DNA from: Chamaecyparis obtusa
Taxonomy: Eukaryota > Streptophyta > Pinopsida > Cupressales > Cupressaceae
DNA: 64,000 nucleotides
Assembly: GCA_027943335.1 (NCBI GenBank)
Contig: BSBK01009263.1
Coordinates: 243,501-307,500 of the forward strand
Direction: 5' to 3'
This document shows, in pieces, positions 25,380 through 36,555 of the stretch (position 1 is the stretch's first letter; every line of letters begins with the position of its first letter). A model generated the notes under the pieces. It saw only the letters and a list, made by a program, of their open reading frames with translations, searched no databases and had not been told where the DNA came from. The position numbers and the translations under genes are program-made.

Positions 25380-25504
25380 GTCTAAGCCATTGCAAATCCC
25401 CTCAGCGTCAACTATAAAATAGATCTTGAAATGCAGAAAGCCTATTGCGTTGTTTTATAAGTATAAGGAAAGTCTAAAGATATTCATTCGACACGTTTGT
25501 GACC

Positions 25505-25552
25505 TGCTCTTTGAACACTTGTGACAATATTAACAAGTGTTCAAAGAGCAGA
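25505..25552. repeat. Perfect hairpin
   Basis: ctgctctttgaacacttgt is followed after 10 bases by its exact complement. It lies at the inner end of the left foldback arm. Confidence 0.85.
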
Positions 25553-26096
25553 AATATCTTGGTGCCATCCTCTTGACATATTTTAACCTATCCTAACATA
25601 TCCCTAAGAGAGGAGAGATGACAACCATAGGGATGTCAAGAGGATGGAACCAAGAGGCTTCAATATTGTCACAAGTGTTCAAAGAGTAGGTCGCAAAAGT
25701 GTCGAATGAATATCTTTAGACTTTCCTTATACTTATAAAACAACATAATAGAAGATCTATTTTATAGTTAAGGTTGTGGGGATTTGCAATGGCTTAGACC
25801 TAGGTTAAAATTTATGATTCAAATATCAGGATTTCAAAATAATCTTAGAGTCTACGCTAGATGTTAACACAAGTGCAAGATAACCTTGTTTTGAAAAACA
25901 TGGTCTTTTTAGATTATTGGCTTGAAACTTCTAGGATAAATTTTAGGGATGTTATGAGAGTTGATCCAATGAAAAATCAATGCTTGTTCAAGAAAAGGCT
26001 TAGGAAGTAGTTAATAGTTTAAAATCTGAAGAACATAATATTACCTGTGTAATTATGGAAAATCTGGGAAGATTTCCTAATTCTAAACCTTATACA

Positions 26097-26850
26097 TTAA
26101 CATCAAGTAGGTATTTAAAATGAAAATTAAATTTCTATGGCTATTATTTTTTAGAAATGTGTCACAAATCTTTAAAGCATAGTTTAGTTCCAGTGTACAG
26201 ATGGGATGCTCTAAGCAATATTCTTAAAACTAGACAATTTTATTGCTTTGTTTTGAAATCAAAAGGTAATAAATATCTAAATTTAAAAATAGACAGACCC
26301 AATAACCATGAAATACATTTAAAAAATCTTATAAAGCATATGAAACAGTTGGCAAATCTTCCTATTTCACAAAAATGGAAAATAATTGAATAGAGAATGG
26401 TATACTGAGAACAAGTCCAGTCAACAAATGTCAGAGAAACCAGCTAGGTTAAAATTTCTATGGAGGAAGATGAAAAATTAGGACTTCAAAAAAGTAAGCC
26501 TTGATTAGCATTCTATCCATTTAGCTAGTACAATAATGTTGATAGCTGCAAAATGAATGGGAAGAAACAACACAAATGTCTGGAATTGGTGGCAATTATT
26601 GGATGGGATTTATGGTACTTCTCCAGTGGATAATGAATTAGTATAAATACAAAGAAGGTACAAGTTAGCAAAAAGAAAAATTAAGCAGTCCTATTCTAAT
26701 GCACTTTGCGATCCCTCATTGCTGTTCCTGTGCCCAACTTTTAATATGTCAAAAGTTGCAGCATGTTTTTAAGACATAGTCAGAATGATAGTAAATAAGT
26801 GTTTCTTAGGACAATTAAATGTGAGACACATACCATAGAAGGATAATGAT
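26097..26850 (+). pseudogene. Unidentified coding-like stretch
   Basis: An open frame to 26393 encodes a basic peptide with segments VPVYRWDALSNILKTRQFY and HLKNLIKHMKQLANLP. After a stop, another frame continues with protein-like runs (VWNWWQLLDGIYGTSPVDNE, RRYKLAKRKIKQSYSN, DPSLLFLCPTF) broken by stops. The composition looks like a decayed exon series rather than noise, but I do not recognise the protein. It lies upstream of the RPA-like and NOG1 debris and may belong to the same gene-fragment cluster. Confidence 0.25.
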
Positions 26851-28051
26851 AGCTATCTATTCTTAGAAAATTGATATCTCACTATTGAGCTATGATAACT
26901 GAGTTTTGAAGGCAAATTTCTAAGGAGAGATTTCACACCGATGCAATATGTTTAGAGTTTCCATAACGTGCACACTATGATGAGGATGAAGAGTGGGAAG
27001 GACAATTCATGACCAAAATGAGATTCGAGCTATCTTCAAAATCATGTTGTAGGAAGTAGAGTCTTAATAGCATTCTATTATATATAACTCGAAATGACAA
27101 GTAAGATATATAAAGAATTATTAAAGGCCATTGTGTATGACAATAATTTAAAGTGTTGGTTGCCAAAAAAGAAAATTGAACATTGCGACTGTGTCTGTTA
27201 CAACATAGTATTGTTTTTTTTTTTGGTTAAAAAATTAGTCAACTGTACAAGTTGGTAAACTAAATCATTTTTTTTAACCATGACTATATTTGTTACAACA
27301 CAACACCTCTTTTTTGTTGTTTCAAAAATTTAAGTGTAGACGTCTAAACACCAAATCTATTTTTCTTTGCACCACACTTTGCATATGTTGGGAAAAAAAA
27401 GGATATGTGAAGAGCCAAAAACTTGAAGTGAATTCTTAGAGGCTTATTGTACCTACATTTTACGAAAGAACAAGTATGTTCAGGGCTAAACACTGGAAAA
27501 CAATGTTCTCAAACTATAGGTTTTTTTTCTATTGTAAGAAATATGAATCAGGGGGTATTTGGAGCTTACGTTGTTGTACTGTGTTGCATTGGAAAGGATG
27601 TTGTTGTTCATTACAACTGTAAAGGTGCCTTCAATTTCAAATGTTCACACCAGGTTGACAACTTCAGATAGGTTTTCTTTGTAGTTGGCGAATGGTATTT
27701 CTTTAAGCCGGGGAAGGTGTTGTTCAATGAGTTGTCCATGCATGGTGCAATCCATGATGTCATCTTTAGTTTGCACTATGCATTGTAAAAAGGGTTCGTA
27801 AGAAAAGGTTTTTCTTTTTGTGCATGGAAATCAGTGGGCATTGTTCATGGTAGATGGCAACAACATTGATGGTGGTTGATGACATAGGGTACAGAGGAGC
27901 TGGTATGGTGCAAGGTAAGCATTTTTTATTTTCAGAGTGCCAGTCACCTGCAATGAAAAAAAGATTTAAGTATGGATTTGATATTGTTATTTAGTTACTA
28001 TGAAATGTAATTGTGGACATGTTTCAAATACATTAATGTTTCATTCTTTAC
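26851..28051. other. No firm gene; possible downstream exons of the RPA-like remnant
   Basis: Mostly AT-rich with poly-T runs (27212-27225, 27269-27276). On the minus strand a good acceptor (tttcattgcag) at about 27948 is followed by a short stretch with a CTLCH motif that could be a zinc-ribbon remnant of the RPA-like gene, but the frame soon closes. Confidence 0.3.
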
Positions 28052-29323
28052 TTGGAGATTGGAGGAGACAATAATTTGTAAAGTAGACCTTGCGTACTCA
28101 TAATTGAGATTGCTAATGAATGTGGATGGTGTTGTTTTTATGAGCATTGTTCCTATTGGTATGTTAGGGAGAATATATTTAAGGAGTAGGAGTGGTGTTT
28201 GTTTAGATGTAAGGATATTTTGGACCATTGCATAAGCACGGGTCTGGTAATCTAGAACTGTAACCTGGAAAGGAATAAAATGTGTTAGCCAATGGAAAAA
28301 AATGGGTTGTTACATGTCCAAAGAGGATAGTTGGGTTTGATATATGGATTGAATAGCTTATAGTAGCTATGTCTGACATGGACTTGCCATCTTTGACATG
28401 AAGTTGATACTCTTTTGGGGCATGGTTATGCACTGCCACTATAACACCCAATGTACCAATTGAGTAGTTGCTAGTTGAGTAGATAAGTTGACATATTTTT
28501 GTGTCAGGCATCGATTTATGCTTCTTGCAAACTTTAGGAATGGTTTGTACGAATGTTTGTGCAGTAAACTACAAGCAATAATCAGCATCACCCCTTCATA
28601 TTGTGTTTTTTTATTATTTCAAAGTCTTTTATATGAACACTTGCTTTGGGAAAGAGCTGGGAAAGGAATTTATCAACTAATTGGTTGGTAATGTTTGTAG
28701 TAATGGTCATTTGGCCATGCATGTCGATGAGGTCAACATGCAGTATTGGTGCTTTTTCTGAGCTTGAAGGATTTTTTGCATAAGTGTGGCCATAAGTGAC
28801 AATAACATCACTGTCAAAGGTAGTGGTAGACTATGACGTGCAAAAATCAACAATGCTAGATGTATGGTCCACGTTTATTTTGAGCCTGTAAGAATACAAG
28901 GTTATCTATTTTAGATCCTATAGTTATATGAAATCCAATGCAAATAGTAAAAGAGGCTAAGAAAAGGCTGACCTTTTTTCTTGTTGGTTGTCGTTGAAGT
29001 TGTTGCCATCTTGTAGAGGGTTGTCTTGTTGACTGGAGGATGTTACTAAAGCTCTAGTAAATGCTCTTTGAAAAGTTAGTGTTTCTACTATATACATATA
29101 CAAGTCCATTCAAGTGTGTTTGTATATATCTGAAGGGAGACAAGTGGAGATGACGTGAATACCTTTTTGTAGGCGTTATTAGTTTTATATCTGCCAAGCT
29201 ACTAGGAATTTCATGCTTGATGCCTGAATCTTGTGTATCCAGTTCATCAGTGGTAGATCTGGCTTCAGTTACTAGTGCTGTTGTTTTCAAGTGATCCATT
29301 CTGGGAGGTGCAGCTGGTTCAAT
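28052..29323 (-). pseudogene. RPA70-like (replication protein A large subunit) OB-fold gene remnant
   Basis: Five exon-like blocks on the minus strand are bounded by GT-AG sites: 29323-29163, 29045-28973, 28885-28641, 28568-28314 and 28264-28052. Block 3 carries ILHVDLIDMHGQMTI followed by VDKFLSQLF, which resembles RPA70 DBD-A (DLxDxxGxI...VDKFxxL). Blocks 4-5 carry YSIGTLGVIVAV, YQLHVKDGKSM and VTVLDYQTRAYAM, resembling DBD-B. RPA70 binds single-stranded DNA in replication and repair. An in-frame TAG interrupts block 3, the phases between blocks 3 and 4 do not match, and the gap between blocks 4 and 5 is only 49 bp, so I call it a remnant. It could equally be an RPA-like gene carried by a Helitron, but no Rep/helicase is visible. 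Confidence 0.4.
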
Positions 29324-29415
29324 CTGAAACAGGACCTAAAACATTAGCAACAAAGGCATTAACAAGGGAACAAAGTCTACAAAAATAATAAATATGTTAT
29401 TGGTAATGGAATCTA

Positions 29416-29625
29416 GTGTTCTCCATTGCTTGGGTATATAACTCATTACATTGGCTCCAAAAAATGGTGACCATGATACCTACAATTATGTTTCTCAGCT
29501 ATTGTGAAATCTACTTTTATGCTTCTCAGCTATTGTGTTTATGTGCTTATTTTTTCATGTGTCCAGGAAGACATTTTCCTAGCCTTGGCCTGGGTCCTTC
29601 AGCAATTAGCTTCATAATAATGTAG
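29416..29625 (+). pseudogene. NOG1: NOG1 (nucleolar GTP-binding protein 1) last-exon fragment, plus-strand copy
   Basis: After a good intron acceptor (ttttttcatgtgtccag, ending 29566) the plus strand reads GRHFPSLGLGPSAI followed by FIIM and a stop at 29623-29625. This matches the conserved NOG1 tail pattern GRxLSxLGLDPSxAI. NOG1 is a GTPase of 60S ribosome assembly in the nucleolus. Upstream of the acceptor the DNA looks like intron; no earlier NOG1 exon is seen. The block 29562-29728 forms the left arm of an inverted repeat with 29759-29926. Upstream, gcttctcagctattgtg is repeated at about 29487 and 29520. Confidence 0.5.
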
Positions 29626-29926
29626 ATGACATATGAGAAATTAGTTTCCTAAGAAAAATCCTATAAAGAAATTGTTTGTACCCCAATGCATGTGCCCTAT
29701 GTGTGTACCTAAAGGATATATTTGAAACAACAAGAGTAAGGCTAAATTTACCCTTGGTGTTTCAAATATATCATTTAGGTATGTGCAAATAGCACAGGAA
29801 TTGGAGTAGATAAAGTTCATTTATGAGATTTTTATTGGGAAGCTAATTGCTTAGCTCTCATTTGCATCATTTATTATCAAGATAATTGTCAGAGGATTCA
29901 AGCCCAGGCGAGAAAGATGTCTTGCC
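29562..29926. repeat. Inverted repeat of NOG1 3' ends (about 167-bp arms, 30-bp loop)
   Basis: Left arm 29562-29728, right arm 29759-29926. The inner part is the best match (gtgtacctaaaggatatatt against aatatatcatttaggtatgt on the other strand, two to four differences). The outer part contains the NOG1 tail codons and following sequence of both copies, facing each other tail to tail. Identity is imperfect, with small gaps. Confidence 0.75.
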
Positions 29927-30111
29927 ATTCTGTTTAAGCCATATTCATTATTCTTGTCAAACTTCCTTGGTATGGTCAACTTGCTTACTGCAGTACTCTT
30001 CTTCAATCAGTGTTTGTTGATAAGCATCTTCTTCTTCTTCCTAATTACAGCCAAAGTTTCCTTTTCATTAGGATTCATCTCCACTTCCCCCATCTCATAA
30101 TCCTTGACCAC
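29851..30111 (-). pseudogene. NOG1: NOG1 C-terminal fragment, minus-strand copy
   Basis: The minus strand encodes EMGEVEMNPNEKETLAV, IRKKKKMLINKH, a TGA, LKKSTAVSKLTIPRKFDKN, RMARHLSRLGLNP and a divergent tail ending at a stop (29851). The block IRKKKxxLIxxH-x-KKSTAxSxxxxPRKFDK is characteristic of the C-terminus of the nucleolar GTPase NOG1. The GTPase domain is absent. The TGA stands where family members have arginine, consistent with CGA to TGA. The coding sequence reads straight through the point where the plus-strand copy has an intron acceptor, so this copy looks intron-free there. It is probably a partial, processed or captured fragment, not a working gene. Confidence 0.65.
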
Positions 30112-31451
30112 TCATCTTGATTGATTGATATTTCAAGGACCTTGTATTCAACAGATGTTGGCAAGTGATTGTGCTTAGCTGTTGTTGTTTTATAAGGTTA
30201 TTTAGTAGTTACCATCGGTTTATTAGAGTTAGGAGTTCATTTCAAAGGCATCCATGTCAAGTGGAGTGGGTGTGTATGAATTGATGTATCGAGGAACATA
30301 TGTAATAACCCAAAAAAGACTATATGTTTAATCATGAGATGGATAGTAGATTGGGGCTCACTTGAGCCATAAATGTGAAGAATTATTGTAAAAAAGGATG
30401 CAAACCATATATATGCATACTTGAGGGAAAGAGAGGTTACGCCATATCCATAGTAAAATATTAGTTAAAAGATGAAAACACTAAACTGACTAATTCCCAA
30501 GCTCATTTGTGCATAGGGTCGCAATAAAGATATGCGATCACAATACAGAGAAGGCATTATGAAAATATAATTTTGGCATCTGGCTTGTCTTGGCATGTTT
30601 TGCAATCAAATCCTCCATCGTGGTTAAGAGGAGATGGGCAGATAGATGCAGATGAGCTATCATCAACCTAACTAAAGTATATGTAGCCACTGTTTCCCTG
30701 TGATGCATAGTCTATATTAGTTCTTATAATATTATGAATTCTTTGTTTGTGAAGTCTTCAACACGCACTACCCACCACCACATTGACATTTTGGCACATT
30801 GAGAAGAGTCATCAAGCCTATTTGAACAATACACCGCTATCGTTACTACATTTATTATTTTTATATGATTATTTTTATATGGAATACACCAAGGAGCACC
30901 ATCAGAAATATTAACCATTTACAATAATGAAAAGTAAACCTAAATCAAACAACTCATATTTTTATCAGCATGTGTAGTCTCTGTGAATATGAAAAATGAA
31001 AGAAATATCAAGCTGAAATAAAATAGTGAACAAAATAGTATCCCACATAGAGTGAATGAAATATACCATCAAAAGAAGGTGATAAAATCTTGTCATGAAG
31101 CACAAACATAGGAAATCAAAAAAGGGACAAAAGAGAAAAAATAAGAAAAATAATTAAGACTATAAAAAAATCATTTATACTATAATCAAAAAAAGAAAAA
31201 CTCTTTGTCAACAATTTTCAAAATCATTAGGACTATAGAAAAATAAGTAAGACTATACGAAATCAAATTTTAGAAATGGACAGTTCTGATGCTTTGCCAT
31301 TACAACAATTGAGCATTCATCACTTGGTATTGTGTATTCCATTTAAGTATGTCAACAATGTTCAAGAAATAAGAAAAATGATTAGGACTATAGAAAAAGC
31401 AAGTTCTAGAAATGGACGGTGCTGATATTGCTTTTCCATTACAACAATTGA
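30112..31451. other. No gene seen; local short repeats
   Basis: AT-rich. From about 31140, short related segments recur: (a)ttaggactatagaaaaa at several places and acaacaattgagcattcatca at 31302 and 31441. They lead into repeat A. Confidence 0.5.
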
Positions 31452-32375
31452 GCATTCATCATTTGGTACTTCTTGGTGTATTCCATTTAAGTTTTTCAGC
31501 TGTCGTGTTTATGCACATGTTCTTGATGTGTTTGGCTTCTGTCACTTGCAAGGGTTATGCTAGTAGGTAACTGATTTGGAAACATAATGATTTGACAGTT
31601 GGAAGGTTGGTTAATAGATTCTAGTTGGCTATTTGCAGAGGGCAGTCTATTTGGAGTACACTTAATTTCTCTACAATTATGGAGTACACTGTCCCATAGG
31701 TACAGTTGAAACACAAGCACATCGATTTGAAAATTTAGAATGTGATCTTTGCATGGTGGTAGCATAGGAACATTTCTAGGCATTAGTTTTTCTTGTTTAT
31801 GCGAGAACTGTGTTGTTTTTTGTTGTTTGTGATACCAAACGAGTAACTGGTATTGTCTAGACAATGACTAGCCAAATTGTTCCTGAAAGAAATTGTAAAA
31901 CTGAACCAATGACATGTTTATAACAAAGAACAAATTACAAAAACTGAACCAATGACATGTTAACTGACACAAAAAATTTACAAAAATGAACCAATGCCAT
32001 GTTTACAACAAAGGAACAAAATGATAATAATATGCTAAAAATTCTATTGTGTTTAATACACGCCAAAGGACTAGTTCCAACAATTCTTAAACATACTTGA
32101 TCTAATATGATGAATTCTTAATAAAGGTTTAGTCGATTTTTAGTGCCAGTACGAAGGAAGGTGTGCCCCAGCCAAATCTAACTATGTCTATCTGAACCTT
32201 AATTGTTTGAGAATTCATCATATCAAATAACATATGTTTAAGAATTGATGAGAGTTGTATTAGACCTTTGTTGTAGACATGTCATTGGTTCAGGTTTGTA
32301 AATTTGTTTTTTGTGTTAAATGCATTTAAATTGAACATTAATCATAGTAATAATATGCTTAATCTCTTAGTAATT
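31452..32375. repeat. Repeat A, copy 1
   Basis: It matches 32809-33757 in the same orientation, from gcattcatcatttggtac to tcttagtaattg (second copy tattagtaattg). Shared blocks include tcgtgtttatg, agtacacttaatttctctac and ttaataaaggtttagt. It contains about three internal 45-bp units around aactgaaccaatgacatgtt (31890-32010). No coding capacity is recognised. Confidence 0.8.
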
Positions 32376-32809
32376 GAAAATTTGTAGAAGATGCTGATAT
32401 CAGAGATCAAAATCCACAAAACCAATTCTAAACTATGGTGTTCACAATGCTAAGTATATATCTTAATGCCAATTGTAAATTAAATTTGTATTAAGAAAAC
32501 CAGCAGAAACTGTCCTCGCTCGTACACAGGCCATGCAAAATAGGTGTCCACCATTTCATTTTTATGAAAATAGGTGTCGACCATTTCATTTTTATTGGTA
32601 ATTCCCAATTTTAAAATTATTTTAATCTCCAGGAAAAATGCTTTCCTCCAGTAAAAAATCTAGGATTTTGTATTTTTTTTCTCAAATATAAAGTCCACTG
32701 CTAGAAACATTACACATAACATTAGGAAAAAATTCACATATCTCAGATAGAAATCCAAACTAATAGGAGATAGTTAACATGAAAACATAAGTCTCAACCT
32801 ATAAATAGG
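32376..32809. repeat. Repeat B, copy 1 (between the two A copies)
   Basis: It matches 39217-39646: it starts gaaaatttg(t/c)agaag, passes cagaaactgtcctcgctc and an internal duplication of caccatttcatttttat, and ends cctataaatagg. It sits exactly between the A copies with no spare bases. Confidence 0.85.
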
Positions 32810-33757
32810 CATTCATCATTTGGTACTTCTTGGTGTATTCCATTTAAGTTTTCATCTATCGTCTTTATGCGCATGTTCTTTATGTGTTTGGCCTCTCTCC
32901 CTCGCAAGGGTTATGTTGATAGATAAATGATTTGGAAACATAATGATTTGATAGTTAGAAGGTTGGTTAGTAGATTCTAGTCGACTCTTTGCAGACGGTA
33001 GTCTATTTGGAGTACACTTAATTTCTCTACATTTCTAGAGTACACTATCCTGTAAGTACAGTCGAACCACCATCATATTGATTTGAAAGTTTAGAATGTG
33101 ATATTTTCTTGGTGGTAATGTAGGAACATTTCTAGGCATTAGTTTTTCTTGTTTATGCAAGAACTTTGTTGTTTTTGTTGTTTGTGATACCAAAGGAGTG
33201 ACTAGTATTGTGTAGACAATGACCGGCCAAATTGTTTCTGGAAAAAATTACAAAACTAAACCAATGGCATGTTCACAAAATTATTTTTTTACAAAACTAA
33301 GCCAAGGGCATGTTAACTGACACAAAAAATTTACAAAACCGAGCCAATGATGTGTTTACAACAAAGGAATAGAATGATAATAATATGCTGAAAATTCTAT
33401 TCTGTTTAATACATGCCAAAGGACCAGTCCCAACAATTCTTAAACATACTTTATCTGATATGATGAATTCTTAATAAAGGTTTAGTTGATTTTGACTACT
33501 AGTATGATGGAAGATGTGACTCAGCCAAATCTTCCTTGTACTACACAAACAATTGTGAATAACTACATCCACTCCAACCTTCATTATTTGAGGATTCATC
33601 ATAGCAGATAATGTATGTTTAAGAATTGTTAGGAGTTGTATTAGACCTTTGTTGTAAACATGTCTATGGTTGAGGTTTTTAAATTTTTTTTTTGTGTTAA
33701 ATGCATTTAAATGGAACATTAAGCATAGTAATAATATGCTTAATCTATTAGTAATTG
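32809..33757. repeat. Repeat A, copy 2
   Basis: Direct repeat of 31452-32375 with scattered substitutions and small gaps (for example aagttttcatctatcg against aagtttttcagctgtcg). Confidence 0.8.
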
Positions 33758-33984
33758 GCAAATTAAATTATGAAATCCCAATCATGGCAGGGTTGTATTA
33801 TGTCCTTTTCTTTCTAATCATTTGGTCCTAGGTTAGGGGATTGCAAAATGACACCATAGAATCAAGGCCACCATAATGAAGAAATTTTGTAAATTGAAAT
33901 CAGCAAAACCGTGTTTTGTAAGTATTTTTACTAGTGTTTGGTCTTTCCCAAGCCTGTACAGATTTTTTTGTTGCAATCCGACTT

Positions 33985-35060
33985 CATAAGGAGTTGATGC
34001 ATACTTTGAAAGTGAAGAGGTACCTGAAGAACACAAGATTAGATTGGAAAAAACAAAAATGAAAGGGCATGCACTCCTATGGTGGGATCATGGGGAGGCA
34101 GACAACAGGAGAAGAGGTAAGCCAAAGATTGTCTCTTGGGACAAGATGATAGCAAAAATGGAAAGTAATTTTCTTCCTAAAGACTTTTATGTACAAATGC
34201 ATAAAAGAATGCAAAGTTTAAAACAAAGAGAGCTAGATGTTAAGGAATATACAGATGAATTCTATAAACTAAGCATAAGGCTGAGACTAGAAGAAGATGA
34301 AGTTGTTAAGGTTGCTAGATATCTAGGTGGTTTAAGATTTAACATCTAGGATGAATTTGTGGCTTCTAACCCAAGAAGTGTGAAGGAATGTTACTAGTTG
34401 GTCCTTAGAATAGAGGAGAAATTGAAGAGGAAAAGTAAAAGACAAAATAGAAGTGACATAGGAGGTTCTTCAATGAGGGGAAGAGGAGGAAGGATAAATC
34501 AGGTTTGGGAAGAAAAGGAAAAGGGAACTACTCCAGAGCCAAGAGGAGGACACACACAAAGAGGTGGAAGGTTTGAAGGAGGAAGAGGAAGTGGCATCTT
34601 CACAGGTAGATGCTTTCAGTGCAATGAAATCATACATCAATATTTCAGATGGTCTAAATGGATAGACTCTGATCAAGGCAAGGAAGGGAGGGTACATCTG
34701 ATTGAAGAAGAGGAAACTCATGAAACTAAGATAGAAAACCCTGAGGTAGAAGAATTTCTTCTCATGAGGAAAGGAGGACCATTACCAACATCGGCACAAG
34801 AAGGTATATTTAAATAAAGATGTTTGGTCCAAGGCAAGGTATGTACTCTAATTATTGATTCAGGTGCAGATAACAATTTGGTTTTAGTTGATATAGTGTC
34901 AAAGTTGGGATCGACATTAGTAGAACATCCCAACCCTTATAGTGCCACTTGGATAAACCAAGAGTTGAATGTGAAGGTTAGTCAAAGGGCTCTTGTCAAA
35001 TTTTCATTGGGCCATATCATGACCAGGTTTGGTGTGATGTCAGATCTATGAATTGTGGGC
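33985..35060 (+). pseudogene. Gypsy gag-protease fragment
   Basis: One plus-strand frame with a few stops encodes the end of a Retrotrans_gag domain (AYFESEEVPEEHK, then MKGHALLWWDHG, FLPKDFYVQMHKRMQ, EYTDEFYKLSIR). A Gly/Arg-rich linker follows, then a damaged zinc knuckle (about 34610-34665, CFQCNEIIHQYFRW, with tryptophan in place of the last cysteine). Next come FLLMRKGGPLP and an aspartic protease start (VCTLIIDSGADNNLV, about 34840-34885). It breaks off near 35060; there is no RT, no LTR and no primer site on either side. The gag pattern fits plant chromoviruses, but it is a separate fragment from the element at 21278-25379, which lacks gag. Confidence 0.88.
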
Positions 35061-36490
35061 ATATGATATTAGGGTTACTTTAGGCCGAGGTAGGGGTGAC
35101 AAAAAATCTACAAGAACCTTGGTCTGGTATTCAAATTCACTTAGTTTGCCTCATTATTTTGTTATTATCTATTTAATGAAGGCACTAGTTTTGTAGTTTT
35201 ATCTATTATTATTTTACGTATGATATTATTTTTGCAAATGTTTGTATGCTCAACAATTATGATCCTGATACAAAATATTGATATTTAAATTAAAATATAT
35301 TAAATTGACATTTAATGTTATTATAACAATTTTATTTATTTCAAACTTATTTAAATTTTGTTCAAAATATCAATTTATTTAAATAATGTTTATTTTTCTA
35401 ATGTTTCAATGAAAAATAAAATTAGTCACAATAATTAATTACAATTTATTCATTATTATACTTATAACAATGATAATTTATATTAGATAGAATTATACTT
35501 AATAAAATATAATAAATTTATTAAAATTCTTATTATATTTCACAATATAATTACAATGGATTACTAAACTAGAAGGCAATACGGCCACTACGTGGCACTT
35601 GTTAGTAAGGTAATCTTTCACTTTTAAAAATATCATCAAGTTTTTTTTTTATATTATTGATATAAATAATTAGATTTTTTAAAAAATTTAAATCTAAATT
35701 TAAAATTAAAATAAAGAAAATAAAAAATTTAAACTGAGAATAAATTAAACCCAATTAATAATTTAAAATAAATAATTTAATGTTAATATCTATTAGTTAA
35801 TAAATTAATGAGTAATTAAATAAAATTAAGTTAATAGAATTAAAATACAAATAAAATATGCAACAATAATTTAAAAGATACATAAAAATGAATTGTGTAA
35901 GTCAACTTAAGAAATATTAAATAATTAATAAAGATATATAAATTTACAATATAATAATATTAAGAATATATTTAATAATTTTTTTAATCTATAATTATTG
36001 TTAATTAAATATATAATTACAAATTAAGCAATAACAAATAAATTATATATCATATATTAAAAAAATAATAAATTAAACAATAAAATAATATACATCTTTA
36101 TTTTTTAATTTATTTTCCTTTGAGAAAAAATTCAATTGGCATGTGCTTTGAGACTTAACTTTGAATGGATTTTATTTCAAAAATTGTATTTTATTGTTGT
36201 GAAGAGTCTCTTTATGAGTTTACTACCCTTGCATATATCTAGCTGTAATCAGTTATAAAATGCCTAAGCCAAACCATTACCTTTTTTGAAGTAGTTTGTC
36301 CAAAGATATCACAATGGTACCAACATTAAGGAGTTGGATTTGGATCAAGAGAACCGAGTAACTTCTAGGCATTATGTATTTGCTCCATTATGATTCTCTT
36401 TCAAAACTTAGCTATGTGTATGTGTCTATTTCCTTTATTTTGTTAAGTTCAATAATCTTAAAGGCTCACTTCTATACAAATTCTGGACAA
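35061..36490. other. Very AT-rich spacer, no gene seen
   Basis: From about 35200 to 36120 the sequence is dominated by A and T with runs of aataatta type. No coding frame or element end was recognised. Confidence 0.6.
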
Positions 36491-36493
36491 TGC

Positions 36494-36555
36494 TTTCAGT
36501 GACTTGAAGATAATCTGTAGCTTTCAGTGGCTTGAAGATAATTTGTAACACATAC
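36494..36555. repeat. Short tandem duplication
   Basis: ctttcagtg(a/g)cttgaagataat(c/t)tgta occurs twice in succession. Confidence 0.85.

Larger units (their letters stand above)
21195..25876. repeat. Foldback (inverted) repeat interrupted by the chromovirus
   Basis: The left arm is 21195-21277 plus 25380-25555; the right arm is about 25625-25876 on the opposite strand. Outer ends read gcacttgtgttaa...atctagc, and its complement ends at 25876. Matching blocks include gattttaacctggg, agccattgcaaatcccc, ctataaaatagatctt and ttgttttataagtataagg. The centre holds two nested hairpins, ctgctctttgaacacttgt with its complement (25505-25552) and ccatcctcttgaca with its complement. Arms are imperfect. 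No protein is encoded. No convincing target duplication was seen outside the arms. It resembles a foldback or large MITE-like element. Confidence 0.75.

Noticed and set aside
29562..29926. MicroRNA precursor
   Set aside because: The arms are much longer than typical and contain recognisable NOG1 tail codons; an inverted gene-fragment repeat explains them better. Small-RNA data could still show siRNAs.
31452..33757. Complete small LTR retrotransposon (TRIM) with A as LTR and B as internal part
   Set aside because: A lacks TG...CA ends, no primer-binding site follows A copy 1 and no target duplication is visible.
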